DNA of 64,000 nucleotides from Treponema sp. (GCA_017464425.1 JAFUDX010000017.1:1-64000); one strand, 5' to 3'. Counted from the first letter of the stretch, positions 7,262-16,262 are shown. The notes: generated by a model from the letters alone, not told the origin. Numbers and translations: made by a program.

Positions 7262-8647
7262 ATGACTTATTTTTTTGAGACTTACGGGTGCGAAATGAAC
7301 ATTGCGGAAAGCGCGAGCGTGGAACAGCTTATGCTTTCGCGTGGATGGCAAAAGGCCGAGCATCCCGAAGAAGCAAATATCGTGGTAATCAATACCTGCT
7401 CTGTGCGTGGCAGTGCCGAACAACGCATTTTGGGCAGGCTCGGCTATTTTGAAGGCGTCAAAAATATCCGTCTCGGTGAAATTCCTTCAAAAATCCGCCT
7501 TGAGGACATGAAATTTGCTGCTGAGTTTTTCAAAAAAAACGGCAAAATCCCGCTTACGCTCGTCGTTATGGGCTGTATGGCGCAACGCTTGCTCGATGAC
7601 CTTAAAAATCAGTACCCCGTAGTCGATTATGTGGTCGGCACATTCGGGAAATACAAATTCGGCGAGATTATCCAAGCGGTCGAAAACGGAAACAAGCCGT
7701 TCAAAATCAAAGACGAAGAAACCTACACCTTTGCGGCAAATTCATACGAGCAGGGCGCATTCTCCACATTCGTGCCGATTATGCACGGCTGCAACAATTT
7801 CTGCACCTACTGTATCGTGCCATATGTGCGCGGGCGCGAAGTAAGCCGCCGCGTTGACCAGATTTTTGCAGAACTTGATTTCCTTTCAAAGGCGAATGTC
7901 AAAGAAATCACGCTTTTGGGACAGAATGTAAACGCATACAAAGGAGAAGACGGCACAAATTTTCCTCAGTTGCTTCAAAAAATCTGTACTCACATCGACG
8001 AAACCAAATCTTCTATAAAATGGATTCGCTTTGAGTCGTCAAATCCCAACGATTTTTCTGATGAATTAATTGAAGTAATCAAAAAGAATCCGCACATCTG
8101 CCGAGGATTCCACATTGCCGCACAGCACGGAAACAACGAAATCTTAAAGCGCATGAACCGCAAAAACACGCGCGAGGAATTCATTACGCTCGCAAAAAAA
8201 TTACGCCAAAATCTTCCAAATTGCCAGCTCGTCACTGATTTGATGGTCGGCTTTCCAGGCGAAACGGAAGCGCAGTTTCAAGACATTCTTTCGCTCATGG
8301 AAGAAGTCAAATTTGAGTCAAGTTTCATGTATTTTTACAATCCGCGTGAAGGTACTCCTGCCGCCAAATACGAAAATCAAATTCCGCTCGAAGAAAAAAA
8401 GGCGCGGCTTCAAAAAGTAATTGATTTGCAGTCAAAACACACTTCTGAAGTCATGCAAAAGTGCGTTGGCGAAACAATTGAAGTGCTTGCGGACATTGTT
8501 TCACGCAATGATGAAACAGAATTACTCGGTAAAACCGAGCAAAACGAGCGAGTAGCATTCAAGGCGGACAAAAAACTGATAGGAAGCTTTGTCAAAGTGA
8601 AAATAACTGACTTGCAGGGTAACACTTTTAGAGGGAAAATAATATGA
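7262..8647 (+). CDS. miaB: tRNA-2-methylthio-N6-isopentenyladenosine37 synthase (methylthiotransferase)
   Basis: A radical-SAM methylthiotransferase that adds the 2-methylthio group to i6A37 in tRNAs reading UNN codons. At 461 residues it has the normal length. The N-terminal UPF0004 domain holds three cluster cysteines (YGCEMN, Cys10; NTCSVRG, Cys46; MGCMAQ, about Cys104). The radical-SAM motif CNNFCTYC lies at 176-183 and is followed by PYVRGREVSR. A TRAM domain closes the protein (FVKVKITDLQG...FRGKII). A longer upstream reading is possible, but residue 1 at 7262 puts MTYFFETYGCEMN at the N-terminus exactly as in the family and places an extended -10 six bases upstream. Confidence 0.95.
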   Translation: MTYFFETYGCEMNIAESASVEQLMLSRGWQKAEHPEEANIVVINTCSVRGSAEQRILGRLGYFEGVKNIRLGEIPSKIRLEDMKFAAEFFKKNGKIPLTLVVMGCMAQRLLDDLKNQYPVVDYVVGTFGKYKFGEIIQAVENGNKPFKIKDEETYTFAANSYEQGAFSTFVPIMHGCNNFCTYCIVPYVRGREVSRRVDQIFAELDFLSKANVKEITLLGQNVNAYKGEDGTNFPQLLQKICTHIDETKSSIKWIRFESSNPNDFSDELIEVIKKNPHICRGFHIAAQHGNNEILKRMNRKNTREEFITLAKKLRQNLPNCQLVTDLMVGFPGETEAQFQDILSLMEEVKFESSFMYFYNPREGTPAAKYENQIPLEEKKARLQKVIDLQSKHTSEVMQKCVGETIEVLADIVSRNDETELLGKTEQNERVAFKADKKLIGSFVKVKITDLQGNTFRGKII

Positions 8648-8735
8648 AATTCCTCACAGAGTGCACGGAGAACACAGAGAAAAATTTCTTAATAGAAAAA
8701 CTCTCTGTGTACTCTTTTGCTCTGTGAGAAATTTA
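8648..8735. repeat. Palindromic CACAGAG repeat element
   Basis: AAATTCCTCACAGAG at one end is mirrored by CTCTGTGAGAAATTT at the other, with inner copies CACAGAGA and CTCTCTGTG; copies of CACAGAG or CACGGAG recur every nine to ten bases. The element fills the miaB-lapA intergenic space. Related arrays lie at 20.9, 21.5, 29.1 and 43.4 kb. Confidence 0.75.
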
Positions 8736-8749
8736 ATAAGGAGCGAAAA

Positions 8750-9232
8750 ATGCCAATTCGTTTAATCGGAACAATCATTCTTCTCATTCTCGTCACGATT
8801 TTTGCGGGCGTGAACCTCGACAATAAGTGCAACATCACTTTTGTGTTTTACACATTTGAGCAAGTGCCCGTTTTTATGACGGTGATTGTCTCATTTGCAA
8901 TCGGTGCTATTCTCATGCTGCCGTTCACGCTCGGACGCAAAAAAAAGAAGCCACAAAAACCAGTTCAGACTCAGCAGATTTCTGCAAGCCAAGCACAGCC
9001 AAAAGAAGAATCAAAAACACTCTTCGACTTTAAAATCAAGAAAACAGAAAACGGAAAATTAAAGGCCGAAAATTCAAAAGCCGCATCAAAAGAAAAAAAA
9101 TCATTGTTCGGCTTTGGAAAAAAAGAAGAAAAAAGCAAAACCGCCCCCGCACAGAGCGAAAATCCTGCGCAAAATACATCGGCACCATCTTCCGAATCAA
9201 CTGATGATGCCGCAACAGGCGCACCCGTGTAA
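8750..9232 (+). CDS. LapA-domain (DUF1049) membrane protein
   Basis: A 160-residue protein with two membrane helices (residues about 4-20 and 40-62) joined by a short loop carrying NLDNKCNITFVFYTFEQVPVF, the DUF1049/LapA pattern. A long lysine-, glutamate- and alanine-rich low-complexity cytoplasmic tail of about 95 residues follows and contains two FGFGKK-like clusters. In enterobacteria LapA helps control lipopolysaccharide synthesis; most treponemes lack LPS, so its job here is open. The start at 8750 is chosen for its AAGGAG site; a longer upstream frame would run into the palindromic repeat. thiN follows after eight bases. Confidence 0.8.
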   Translation: MPIRLIGTIILLILVTIFAGVNLDNKCNITFVFYTFEQVPVFMTVIVSFAIGAILMLPFTLGRKKKKPQKPVQTQQISASQAQPKEESKTLFDFKIKKTENGKLKAENSKAASKEKKSLFGFGKKEEKSKTAPAQSENPAQNTSAPSSESTDDAATGAPV

Positions 9233-9240
9233 AAAATCTT

Positions 9241-9864
9241 ATGCAACGGTGCGTCATAATCGGGGCGGCCCCCGTCAAAAATTACGAAAAAATCCGCTCG
9301 TTTTTGCGTGAAGACGATTTTGTCATCGCGTGCGACGGTGGATTACATCACATCAAAAAACTTGGTCTTGAATCTGATTTAATCATCGGAGATTTTGACT
9401 CACACGAAAATCCGCACCTTCCAATAGAAACAATCGTTCTTCCGCATAAGAAAGACGACACAGATTCCGTTTTTGCGCTTAAAACCGCTCTTTCGCGCGG
9501 ATTCACCGATTTTCTCTTTGTCGGAATGGTTGGCGCACGGTTCGACCATTCGCTCGGAAATCTCTCACTGCTCCTTACCTGCCACAAAGCCAATGCACAC
9601 GCGCTCCTGCTCGATGATTTTTCTGAAATGGAAATCGTCGGAAGCGAAGAAAAACAAATTTCCAGCAGCTACGCATATTTTTCGCTTTTGAACATCACGG
9701 GCAAGGCACAAGGTGTCACAATTAAAAACGCGCTCTATCCGCTTGAAAACGCCGAAATTACCCCTGAATATCAATACGGTGTAAGCAACGAAGTGCTTCC
9801 CGAAAAAACAGCAAGCGTTTTCGTGAGCGAAGGCGAACTTCTTTTAATCAAAGTGTGGAAATAA
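9241..9864 (+). CDS. thiN: Thiamine pyrophosphokinase
   Basis: Transfers pyrophosphate from ATP to thiamine to give thiamine diphosphate, the cofactor used by, among others, the nifJ product in this window. At 207 residues it has family length. Landmarks: CDGG (about 31-34), IGDFDS (about 49-54), KKDDTDS (about 70-76) and GARFDHSLGN (about 99-108), which form the metal and substrate site, followed by the small C-terminal beta-sandwich with GVSNEV. Only eight bases follow the lapA stop, so it is probably translated from the same transcript. A hairpin terminator shared with pheS follows. Confidence 0.93.
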   Translation: MQRCVIIGAAPVKNYEKIRSFLREDDFVIACDGGLHHIKKLGLESDLIIGDFDSHENPHLPIETIVLPHKKDDTDSVFALKTALSRGFTDFLFVGMVGARFDHSLGNLSLLLTCHKANAHALLLDDFSEMEIVGSEEKQISSSYAYFSLLNITGKAQGVTIKNALYPLENAEITPEYQYGVSNEVLPEKTASVFVSEGELLLIKVWK

Positions 9865-9867
9865 AAA

Positions 9868-9894
9868 AGCGTCACTCCTTTGCGGAATGACGCT
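9868..9894 (-). terminator. Terminator between thiN and pheS
   Basis: AGCGTCAcTCC pairs with GGAaTGACGCT around a five-base loop. On the minus strand six Ts follow, which fits pheS; on the plus strand only a short A-rich run follows, so termination of thiN would be weaker. Confidence 0.8.
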
Positions 9895-9935
9895 GCAAAA
9901 AGATTTTCCGTAGGAAAATCGAATCCGTGTGACAA

Positions 9936-11492
9936 TTAGAACTTCGCTTTTCTTAAGCGCACTTCCTCAATGTTCTCGCTGAACAATTCGCGCAGGTCGT
10001 TCAAGCCGAGTGCCATGAGAGCCATGCGGTCGATTCCGATGCCCCATGCCGCAACGGGAACATCAACGCCCATCGCCTTTGTAACTTCGGGGCGGAAGAT
10101 TCCTGAGCCGCCAAGCTCGAACCAGCCCAAAACAGGGTGCTTGATGTGAACCTCAACAGAAGGCTCCGTGAACGGGAAGTAGCCCGGCACATATTTGACT
10201 TCGGTTGCGCCCGCGACTTCTTTTGCGAACATCTCAAGGAAGCCGAGCAAAGTGCGCAAGTTGACATCCTCGCCCAAAACGATTCCTTCCGTTTGATAGA
10301 AGTCGCTCAAATGCGTTGCGTCAACCTTGTCATAGCGGAAGCATCGCGCAATTCCGAAGTATTTTCCTGGGATTTCAGCCGTGTGGAGCTGATGAGCCGA
10401 AAGAACCGTACCCTGTGAGCGCAAGACCAATCGGCGCGTAAATTCATGGTCGAAAGTGTAATTCCAGCCACGGCTTCCTGAGTTTCCGCCCGTCTGATGC
10501 TCGGCGGCGACATTTGAAAGCCACGGCTCTTCGATTGATTTTGCGTGCGTGGGTTTTTTGATTCGGTAGACATCGTGAATGTCGCGTGCCGCATGGAACT
10601 GTGGCATAAAGAGCGCGTCGCCGTTCCAGAATTCGGTTTCTACAAGCGGACCGTCAAATTCTTTAAAGCCGAGAGAGCAGAGCTTGTCTTTGACATGCTC
10701 CAAAAACTGTACATACGGATTCGTGCGACCCGGAATGATTCGTGCCGGCGGAATGGCGATATTGTAGCCACGGAAAGTGCCGTTCTTCCATTCGCCAGAA
10801 GCGAGCATCTGCGGAGTGACCGCGCCAAGCTCCTCGCCCGTGATTCCCGCATTTTTGAGAGCCGCAACGACATCAGCCGCTTCTTTATTCAATTTGTAAA
10901 CGACCGTCTCGCGTTCGATGATTTTGAATGGAGAATCAGCCGCACCGCGTTTTTTTGCATAGTTCGTGATGACTTTCTGCTCTTCCGCGCTCAGTGAAGC
11001 ATTGTCGAGCTGACCGCTCTCAGTCTTTGCCGCCTTTTCAAAAAGTGATGTAGCAATCGCGATATTCGCGGGGATTTCTGCGCCCGAATACTCTGCCTTT
11101 TTTTCGGCATTCATTTTGAGAACACCCGCCTTTGAAAGCCCGCCGAACGCAGAGCCGACATCTTTTTGTTCAAGACTAGTGCCCGCGGCGATTTCGGGAA
11201 GCGTTTTTGAGCCGTTTTCTTTAACGAAGTTGATAATACGCACTTCAGGGATTCCGCTTTTTGCGTAAGCGCGCCCCAAGTCGGTGATTTCGTAGAAAGT
11301 GTGCGGCGTTTTGCTCACCACAGAAAGCAATTCCTTTCCGCCGAGCCAAGAGAACGCCTGGTTACAGTGACCTTCTTTGTAGTCCAATTCTTTTTGAAGT
11401 TTTTCTGAAGTAAGTTCGTCTTTTGCCGTGTAATTTAAAAGAACTTTGATTTCAAGCGGGTGAAGATTTTTAACAATGTTCTGAATGTCCAT
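9936..11492 (-). CDS. pheS: Phenylalanine-tRNA ligase alpha subunit, archaeal/eukaryotic type
   Basis: Charges tRNA-Phe. At 518 residues it is far longer than the usual bacterial subunit of about 330-350, because the first 200 or so residues are winged-helix tRNA/DNA-binding-like modules, as in archaeal and eukaryotic enzymes. The class-II catalytic core follows: NPYVQFLEHVKDKLCSLGF, FWNGDALFMPQFHAARD, FTRRLVLRSQGTVLSAH, CFRYDKVDATHLSDFYQTEG and a closing GWFELGGSGIFRPEV ... GIGIDRMALMALG. Spirochetes are known for this foreign-type PheRS, so it supports the assignment. The beta-subunit gene is not adjacent. The terminator at 9868 follows it. Confidence 0.95.
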   Translation of the reverse strand: MDIQNIVKNLHPLEIKVLLNYTAKDELTSEKLQKELDYKEGHCNQAFSWLGGKELLSVVSKTPHTFYEITDLGRAYAKSGIPEVRIINFVKENGSKTLPEIAAGTSLEQKDVGSAFGGLSKAGVLKMNAEKKAEYSGAEIPANIAIATSLFEKAAKTESGQLDNASLSAEEQKVITNYAKKRGAADSPFKIIERETVVYKLNKEAADVVAALKNAGITGEELGAVTPQMLASGEWKNGTFRGYNIAIPPARIIPGRTNPYVQFLEHVKDKLCSLGFKEFDGPLVETEFWNGDALFMPQFHAARDIHDVYRIKKPTHAKSIEEPWLSNVAAEHQTGGNSGSRGWNYTFDHEFTRRLVLRSQGTVLSAHQLHTAEIPGKYFGIARCFRYDKVDATHLSDFYQTEGIVLGEDVNLRTLLGFLEMFAKEVAGATEVKYVPGYFPFTEPSVEVHIKHPVLGWFELGGSGIFRPEVTKAMGVDVPVAAWGIGIDRMALMALGLNDLRELFSENIEEVRLRKAKF

Positions 11493-11551
11493 TTTTAATT
11501 CCGAAATTTTATAAAAAATGTGAGCCAGCTCTTATGAACTGGCTCTGTGCA

Positions 11552-11947
11552 TTAGCGGTTGAACTTTACATAAGAATGATACTGTGCATATTTCATGTTT
11601 TTATCATCCTTGTAGTATTTAACCGAATCTTTGCGCAAGTATTTGTAGCTGTAGTACTGATTGCCCTTCTGGAAATCCTGCAAGCATGCCAAAACGGTGT
11701 TCATTGCTTCACCCTGATCATATGTAACGGCAACGCATGTGTAATACACATGAGCTTCGTCCGTGAGCGGCGTGTATACAATTTCAACCTTAGCCGTTTT
11801 ATTTGTGGTGTGCTGATCTTCTGGAACAATTGTCTGCACAGACAAATCAACTGCATTTGGATCTCTCTGCAATTCTTCCAAATCGTCTGCAAAAGTAAAT
11901 CCTACAAAACAAAAAAGTGCTGCAACAACAGCGATAAATTTCTTCAT
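11552..11947 (-). CDS. Small secreted protein of unknown function
   Basis: A 131-residue protein with a clean signal peptide (MKKFIAVVAALFCFVGFTFA, cleavage before DDLEEL) and no lipobox, so probably periplasmic or released. The mature part is rich in tyrosine and lysine near its end (YYSYKY, KYYKDDKNMKYAQYHSYVKF) and has two cysteines that could pair. I chose the ATG at 11947 because AAGGAGGAAG precedes it; a TTG start 45 bases upstream would bury that site inside the gene. I do not recognise the family. Confidence 0.7.
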   Translation of the reverse strand: MKKFIAVVAALFCFVGFTFADDLEELQRDPNAVDLSVQTIVPEDQHTTNKTAKVEIVYTPLTDEAHVYYTCVAVTYDQGEAMNTVLACLQDFQKGNQYYSYKYLRKDSVKYYKDDKNMKYAQYHSYVKFNR

Positions 11948-12040
11948 ATTCTTCCTCCTTGTGAAAAGACGGATAAATCGGCTTTTCTTCAAGTTATTTG
12001 CAATTTAAAGTTTTAAGACTAAAAAAAGTTACAGAATTTT

Positions 12041-12095
12041 TGTCAGCCCGAATTCAGTTCGGGGGCTGAGATGCTGAAATAAATTCAGCATGACA
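12041..12095. repeat. Double-hairpin intergenic repeat
   Basis: Two inverted repeats in tandem: AGCCCGAA/TTCGGGGGCT (12044-12066) and ATGCTGAA/TTCAGCAT (12071-12091). The second is the core of a CATGCTGAA-type repeat seen between genes in many bacteria. There is no following T-run, so I class it as a dispersed repeat rather than a terminator. Confidence 0.6.
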
Positions 12096-12103
12096 AGCAA
12101 CTT

Positions 12104-12787
12104 TTAAAAAGTCTTATACTCTACTATTCTATCAGTTTCCATAAAAAAATCAAGGGTAATTTTATATCTACCGGCATCAACTCCGATTTTTGGCGGCTCT
12201 TTTATCAAAACCGTACCCGAAATTTCCTTTGGCTTCGTTTTAATCCATTTGCGCTCATAATTGCGCACTGCCATTTTTAACGACTCTGCGCACGCCGCTT
12301 GAATTCCGTCAAATCCTTCCGAAAGTTTTGCGTAGCCCACCCCTTGAATGCGCGGATGCAAGACCGATTCCCACCCCTTAAAAATGTGAACCTGCGCGTC
12401 ACTTCTGCGGAATTCCACCCAACAGTTCAGAATCGAATCTTCTATCCAGGGTTTTGCATATTTTATTCTAGAAAGTTCATCTTCATTGAGTTCTTGAACA
12501 GGCGTAAATTCAAAAAACTCCGCCACTCCGCGTGCCTTATCATACGGAACATACTCAAATTTCCAGCCGTAGACCATGCCAGAAAGAATAAGCGGGGAAA
12601 TCTCTTTGATTTTTTTAATGGGAAGTGAAAGTCCTTCTGGATTTGGCTCATCGACACCGGGGTAGCTTTCTGTGGAAGCCCACAGCGAAAACCGCACCAT
12701 TCGTTCCTGCGAAACATCCTGTGCAAACAGAGGGAGAAAAATCGTCATCATCAGTGAAAAAATCAATTTCTGTACGCGTCTTTCCAT
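12104..12787 (-). CDS. Exported protein of unknown function
   Basis: A 227-residue protein with an N-terminal signal peptide (KLIFSLMMTIFLPLFAQ) and no further membrane segment. The mature part has aromatic- and charge-rich stretches (SGMVYGWKFEYVPYDKARG, WIEDSILNCWVEFRR, YAKLSEGF) and ends RIVEYKTF. I do not recognise a domain. The ATG at 12787 lies 25 bases inside the end of the rhomboid gene, so it is the last gene of the four-gene minus-strand operon and probably depends on translational coupling; a start 45 bases further upstream would place the charged stretch before the signal peptide and is less likely. Confidence 0.65.
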   Translation of the reverse strand: MERRVQKLIFSLMMTIFLPLFAQDVSQERMVRFSLWASTESYPGVDEPNPEGLSLPIKKIKEISPLILSGMVYGWKFEYVPYDKARGVAEFFEFTPVQELNEDELSRIKYAKPWIEDSILNCWVEFRRSDAQVHIFKGWESVLHPRIQGVGYAKLSEGFDGIQAACAESLKMAVRNYERKWIKTKPKEISGTVLIKEPPKIGVDAGRYKITLDFFMETDRIVEYKTF

Positions 12788-13428
12788 ATTCTGAGCGGAT
12801 TCACTCCCATTCTCGCAAAAAAGTAAAGCCATGCAAAGCCGAAGCCCGCAAGATGTGTCATATGAGCAACATTGCTCGAACCGATAAACTGACTGCCAAA
12901 TTCAATTACCGCGTACGCAAGAACCATAATCGGCGCGGGAACGGGAATCAATCCCCAGATAAAAATCCGTGAGCGCGGAAAAAGCACCGCATACGAAAAA
13001 AGAATTCCGTACACTGCACCGCTTGCCCCAATCAGAGAAATGCCGAATGTCCACGGCTGAATTCCGTTGTTTGCCAGAAAAATTCCGAACGCGTAATACA
13101 CTGCGACCGAAAAAAGCCCGCTCAAAACGCCAATTGTAAAATACATGAGAAGAAATTCTTTTGAGCCAAGCGCACGCTCAACACCGATTCCGAAGAAAAA
13201 AAGCGCGAGCATGTTGAAAAAAATATGCGAAATGTCGCCATGCACGAACATATAGGTAAAAATCTGCCAAAAATGATGCTGATACACAAAACCAACAACG
13301 CTCAATCCAAAAAAATTGCGATTCAAATGAAGAGAAATAATCAAAAAATGCACCGCGATGTTCACCAAAATAAGAGCAAGCGTCGCGTTAAAAAAAGAAT
13401 ATCTGAATGGCTTTCGTAAAATGTTCAT
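12763..13428 (-). CDS. Rhomboid family intramembrane serine protease
   Basis: A 221-residue, six-helix membrane protein that should cleave transmembrane substrates within the bilayer. The nucleophile is Ser136 in GASGAVYG and the base is His192 in HLAGFGFAW; GDISHIFFNMLALFFFG (about 64-80) is the conserved HxxxNM-type segment of helix 2. Length and helix number fit the basic bacterial rhomboid without extra domains. Its ATG shares a base with the stop codon of the diguanylate cyclase upstream (TAATG), so the two are tightly coupled. Confidence 0.92.
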   Translation of the reverse strand: MNILRKPFRYSFFNATLALILVNIAVHFLIISLHLNRNFFGLSVVGFVYQHHFWQIFTYMFVHGDISHIFFNMLALFFFGIGVERALGSKEFLLMYFTIGVLSGLFSVAVYYAFGIFLANNGIQPWTFGISLIGASGAVYGILFSYAVLFPRSRIFIWGLIPVPAPIMVLAYAVIEFGSQFIGSSNVAHMTHLAGFGFAWLYFFARMGVNPLRIWKDAYRN

Positions 13429-14582
13429 TAGTTGTCTAACTTTACATCAGAAATCAACTTTGGGTCGGCAAAGGTTACTTGATTTCTGCCGTTTCTTTTT
13501 GAGACATACAATGCTTGGTCGGCCTGGTCAACGAGCAGCTTGGGCACGGTGACAGGATTTGCCTCTTTGTCGAATGTAGCGACACCGAGCGAAATGGTGA
13601 CTTTGACATGCTGATCTTCGTAGCAGAAATCAAACTGCTCGACTTTGCTTCGGATTCGCTCCGCAACGATGAGCGCGTCTTCTTTGCGCGTGTCGTTCAA
13701 AAGCACGGTGAATTCCTCACCGCCGTAGCGCGAAGCCATGTCCATGCCGCGAATATTTGACTTGATGATTTTTGCGACCGTGATAAGCACATAGTCGCCG
13801 CACGCGTGCCCATAGGTATCGTTGAAGCGTTTGAAAAAGTCGATGTCGAACATGATGATAGAAAGTTTGCCGTCATTTGCAAGCGCGTTATCAAGCTTAT
13901 CCGTGAGCGTGTTGTAGAAGAAATATTTGAGCTTCAAATGCGTCATCATGTCGGTTGAGGCGCGTTCAAGAAGAGCGGCGTTGTTGATTGCAATGGAAGC
14001 GAGCGAAGCGATAACGGTAATCTGCTGCTTTTCGTAGTCAGTGTAGCCCGCATCTTCAGAAAGAGTGATTCTCTCGCCCAAAAGCAAAATACCGTTCAAG
14101 TGATTGTGCTGCACGAGCGGAACGATGAGCGACGGTTTGAGCGTGGTAATCATGTTGATGTCAGTGCCTTCGGGAAGATTTTCGATTAATTCATCGACCG
14201 TAAAGGCTTTGTTGCTTGACTCCAGAAGCGCAACAACCGGATTTGACATGGGAATGACATACGAGATGTTTGGATTGGGGTCAATGCCGTTGTAATTTGA
14301 ATCCAAGTGGAAAGAATCAGCATCAAGCGCGTTTAAGACGAAAATTCCCGCACCCAACACATGGAACTGCCCCATGCAAGTGTACAAAATTGATTCAACC
14401 AGCGTAGCAAATTCAAGGGTAGAGCAAAGTGAACGCGAAACTTCAAGCAACTGCTGCAAATCGTAAATCTTTTTTTCGTATTCATCAATTACTGCCTGCA
14501 TTTCGCCATTTTGAGAATTTTCATTTTGATTTAGAGCTTCGACTTCATTGCCTAAGTCGAATTCGCTGATTTCGCTACTCAT
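13428..14582 (-). CDS. GAF-GGDEF diguanylate cyclase
   Basis: A 384-residue cytoplasmic signalling enzyme that should make cyclic di-GMP from two GTP. A coiled-coil start (YEKKIYDLQQLLEVSRSL) leads into a GAF-type sensor (about 50-210), then a complete GGDEF domain: FDIDFFKRFNDTYGHACGDYVL binds GTP and metal, and the active-site loop at about residue 287 reads GGEEF, a functional variant. No RxxD inhibitory site is obvious directly before it. The start overlaps the preceding gene by eight bases. Its partner in the window would be the HD-GYP-like protein at 32.8 kb, which looks unable to degrade c-di-GMP. Confidence 0.93.
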   Translation of the reverse strand: MSSEISEFDLGNEVEALNQNENSQNGEMQAVIDEYEKKIYDLQQLLEVSRSLCSTLEFATLVESILYTCMGQFHVLGAGIFVLNALDADSFHLDSNYNGIDPNPNISYVIPMSNPVVALLESSNKAFTVDELIENLPEGTDINMITTLKPSLIVPLVQHNHLNGILLLGERITLSEDAGYTDYEKQQITVIASLASIAINNAALLERASTDMMTHLKLKYFFYNTLTDKLDNALANDGKLSIIMFDIDFFKRFNDTYGHACGDYVLITVAKIIKSNIRGMDMASRYGGEEFTVLLNDTRKEDALIVAERIRSKVEQFDFCYEDQHVKVTISLGVATFDKEANPVTVPKLLVDQADQALYVSKRNGRNQVTFADPKLISDVKLDN

Positions 14583-16164
14583 GACCTTTCTCTATCTCAC
14601 CGATAATTGCATAATTCTTCATAATCTTAAGGAAGAGCTTCCAGTTTTCATACTGTTGCTCCATCATGCCCGCTCCGTCGTGATTTCGTGCCGAAGTAAG
14701 CAAGACCTTAATATTAGAAACCATATCAGACTTAGACTTTTTAGAATCAAGAATAAGCTCGCCAATTTCGATGTACAGTTGGTACAGGATTTTTGAGGTC
14801 TCTTGAATCAGCGCATGAGCCTGATTATTTATATTATCGACCATAGAGCCGACTTTTTTAAGGAAATCCTGATTTGTTCGGCTGTCACGGATTAAACCGC
14901 GCAATTCTGCCTCGTCATTTTTGCCACCGCGGGCAAATGAATTTTCAAACTCGGCAATCTGGTTATCGATTTCGTTGACCGCGTAAATAGTGGAAGAAAA
15001 ATCCGCCTTGTAGCTTGAATTGTTGAAGAAGCCTTCGATGACGATATTATTGAGAACTGTTTTGACGCTTGTCGTTAAAAAGACCGACATGAATGTGCGG
15101 AGAACTTGAACCGGCGTGACCCAAATAAATGAATACGGTGTTTCAGAACGCAAGAATTCGTTTGTGTCCGCATTGTAGACTTTGATATTTTGAAGTTCCT
15201 GCTCGCCAAACAATTCTTTGATTTCAAAGGAAACGGTATAATCTTTGACTTCACCCTTAATTCGCTCAGAATCAGACGCAAATTTTTTCTGCATGAACTC
15301 GATAAACCCTTTGAGCGAATTTGAGCGATAAGTAGCAAACTGAAACGAAATGGATGAGTCCTGCCTGCCGAGACAGATGATATTTTTGAACACATCGCTC
15401 GTAAGATATTTTGTGAAAACAGAATTGATTTTTTTAAGGTTGTGAGAAATGGCGTCTTTTTCGCTTTCAGAAGGTTCCCGCCCCGTAAGCAGCTGTTTGA
15501 GCGCAAAGAGAGCCTTTTCTTCGGCGATGGTGATTTTGAATCCGCCAGTGAGGTAGTACAAATCCTGCAGCGGTGTGGCAAGCTTGTCTGGTGAAACGCC
15601 CACAACCGTGCCAAATTCCATTGATGAAATACCGTCAAAATCTTGGTCAAAAAGGCGGATAACATTGAGATAATTGAAATGACACAAATCAGCAAGTTGT
15701 TTGAGGGCACAGAGCGTGTCATCAATCTTCATAAATCCTGGCGCAGAAAGCTGTTTGAGCAGCATTTCAAGCGTGCGCTTTTGCGCGTCAATGAGTTTGT
15801 TCATCGATTGGTCGGAATCCATGATTTCTTTTTTGCGGTTTTCGTATTCAAGGCTGGCGATTTTTTCTTGGGAAGCCTCGTCAAATCCCGTAATGATAAG
15901 CTCTGATTCAAAACGACCGTTGCGCGGAATGTCTTCGGAACAGATGGTATTAGAAAGAATTTCGTCGATTGGCTTAGAATTTTCGTACAAAACTCTAAAA
16001 AGTTCGGCAAAGTTGGGCTGAAGCAGGCCATTTTTTAAAATCTGGGATGGGAGCATTTTTAGTTCGTTCTCAATTTTGCGCATTTCAGTGCGTTTTTTAA
16101 CTTCGGGTGATGAACTCATAAAAATTGATTCAAATAATTCTTTAAGTAATTTAAAAAATCCCAT
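14575..16164 (-). CDS. Spirochete-type protein of unknown function (paralogue of the gene at 45901)
   Basis: A 529-residue, largely alpha-helical soluble protein without a signal peptide. Several stretches line up with the 511-residue product at 45.9 kb: CHFNYLNVIRLFD with CTFDYYFIIKKFD; the LATPLQDLYYL and ISNDLKDFTVL segments; VLRTFMSVFLTTSVKT with YLKTFLVEYVKKDVRA; and a C-terminal helix ending in ILYQLYIEIGELILD against LIVFGKITKLLIED. It may correspond to the DUF5312-type spirochete family, of which I am not sure. First gene of a four-gene operon. TACAAT lies seven bases before the ATG and there is no ribosome-binding site. Confidence 0.75.
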   Translation of the reverse strand: MGFFKLLKELFESIFMSSSPEVKKRTEMRKIENELKMLPSQILKNGLLQPNFAELFRVLYENSKPIDEILSNTICSEDIPRNGRFESELIITGFDEASQEKIASLEYENRKKEIMDSDQSMNKLIDAQKRTLEMLLKQLSAPGFMKIDDTLCALKQLADLCHFNYLNVIRLFDQDFDGISSMEFGTVVGVSPDKLATPLQDLYYLTGGFKITIAEEKALFALKQLLTGREPSESEKDAISHNLKKINSVFTKYLTSDVFKNIICLGRQDSSISFQFATYRSNSLKGFIEFMQKKFASDSERIKGEVKDYTVSFEIKELFGEQELQNIKVYNADTNEFLRSETPYSFIWVTPVQVLRTFMSVFLTTSVKTVLNNIVIEGFFNNSSYKADFSSTIYAVNEIDNQIAEFENSFARGGKNDEAELRGLIRDSRTNQDFLKKVGSMVDNINNQAHALIQETSKILYQLYIEIGELILDSKKSKSDMVSNIKVLLTSARNHDGAGMMEQQYENWKLFLKIMKNYAIIGEIEKGHE

Positions 16165-16171
16165 ATTTTCT

Positions 16172-16177
16172 ATTGTA
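16172..16177 (-). promoter_or_regulatory. -10 hexamer of the 16164-12104 operon
   Basis: Minus-strand TACAAT seven bases before the ATG at 16164; leaderless pattern. Confidence 0.5.
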
Positions 16178-16217
16178 GTATGTAAATGTGATTTTTACAA
16201 GAAAATTTCCATTATCC

Positions 16218-16245
16218 TTGACTTATTTATATTTTTTGTTAAGAT
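16218..16245 (+). promoter_or_regulatory. Promoter of the CsgG lipoprotein operon
   Basis: TTGACT (16218-16223), 16-base spacer, TAAGAT (16240-16245), then AAGGGGG ahead of the ATG at 16263. Confidence 0.55.
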
Positions 16246-16262
16246 AAAATTAAGGGGGTTCT

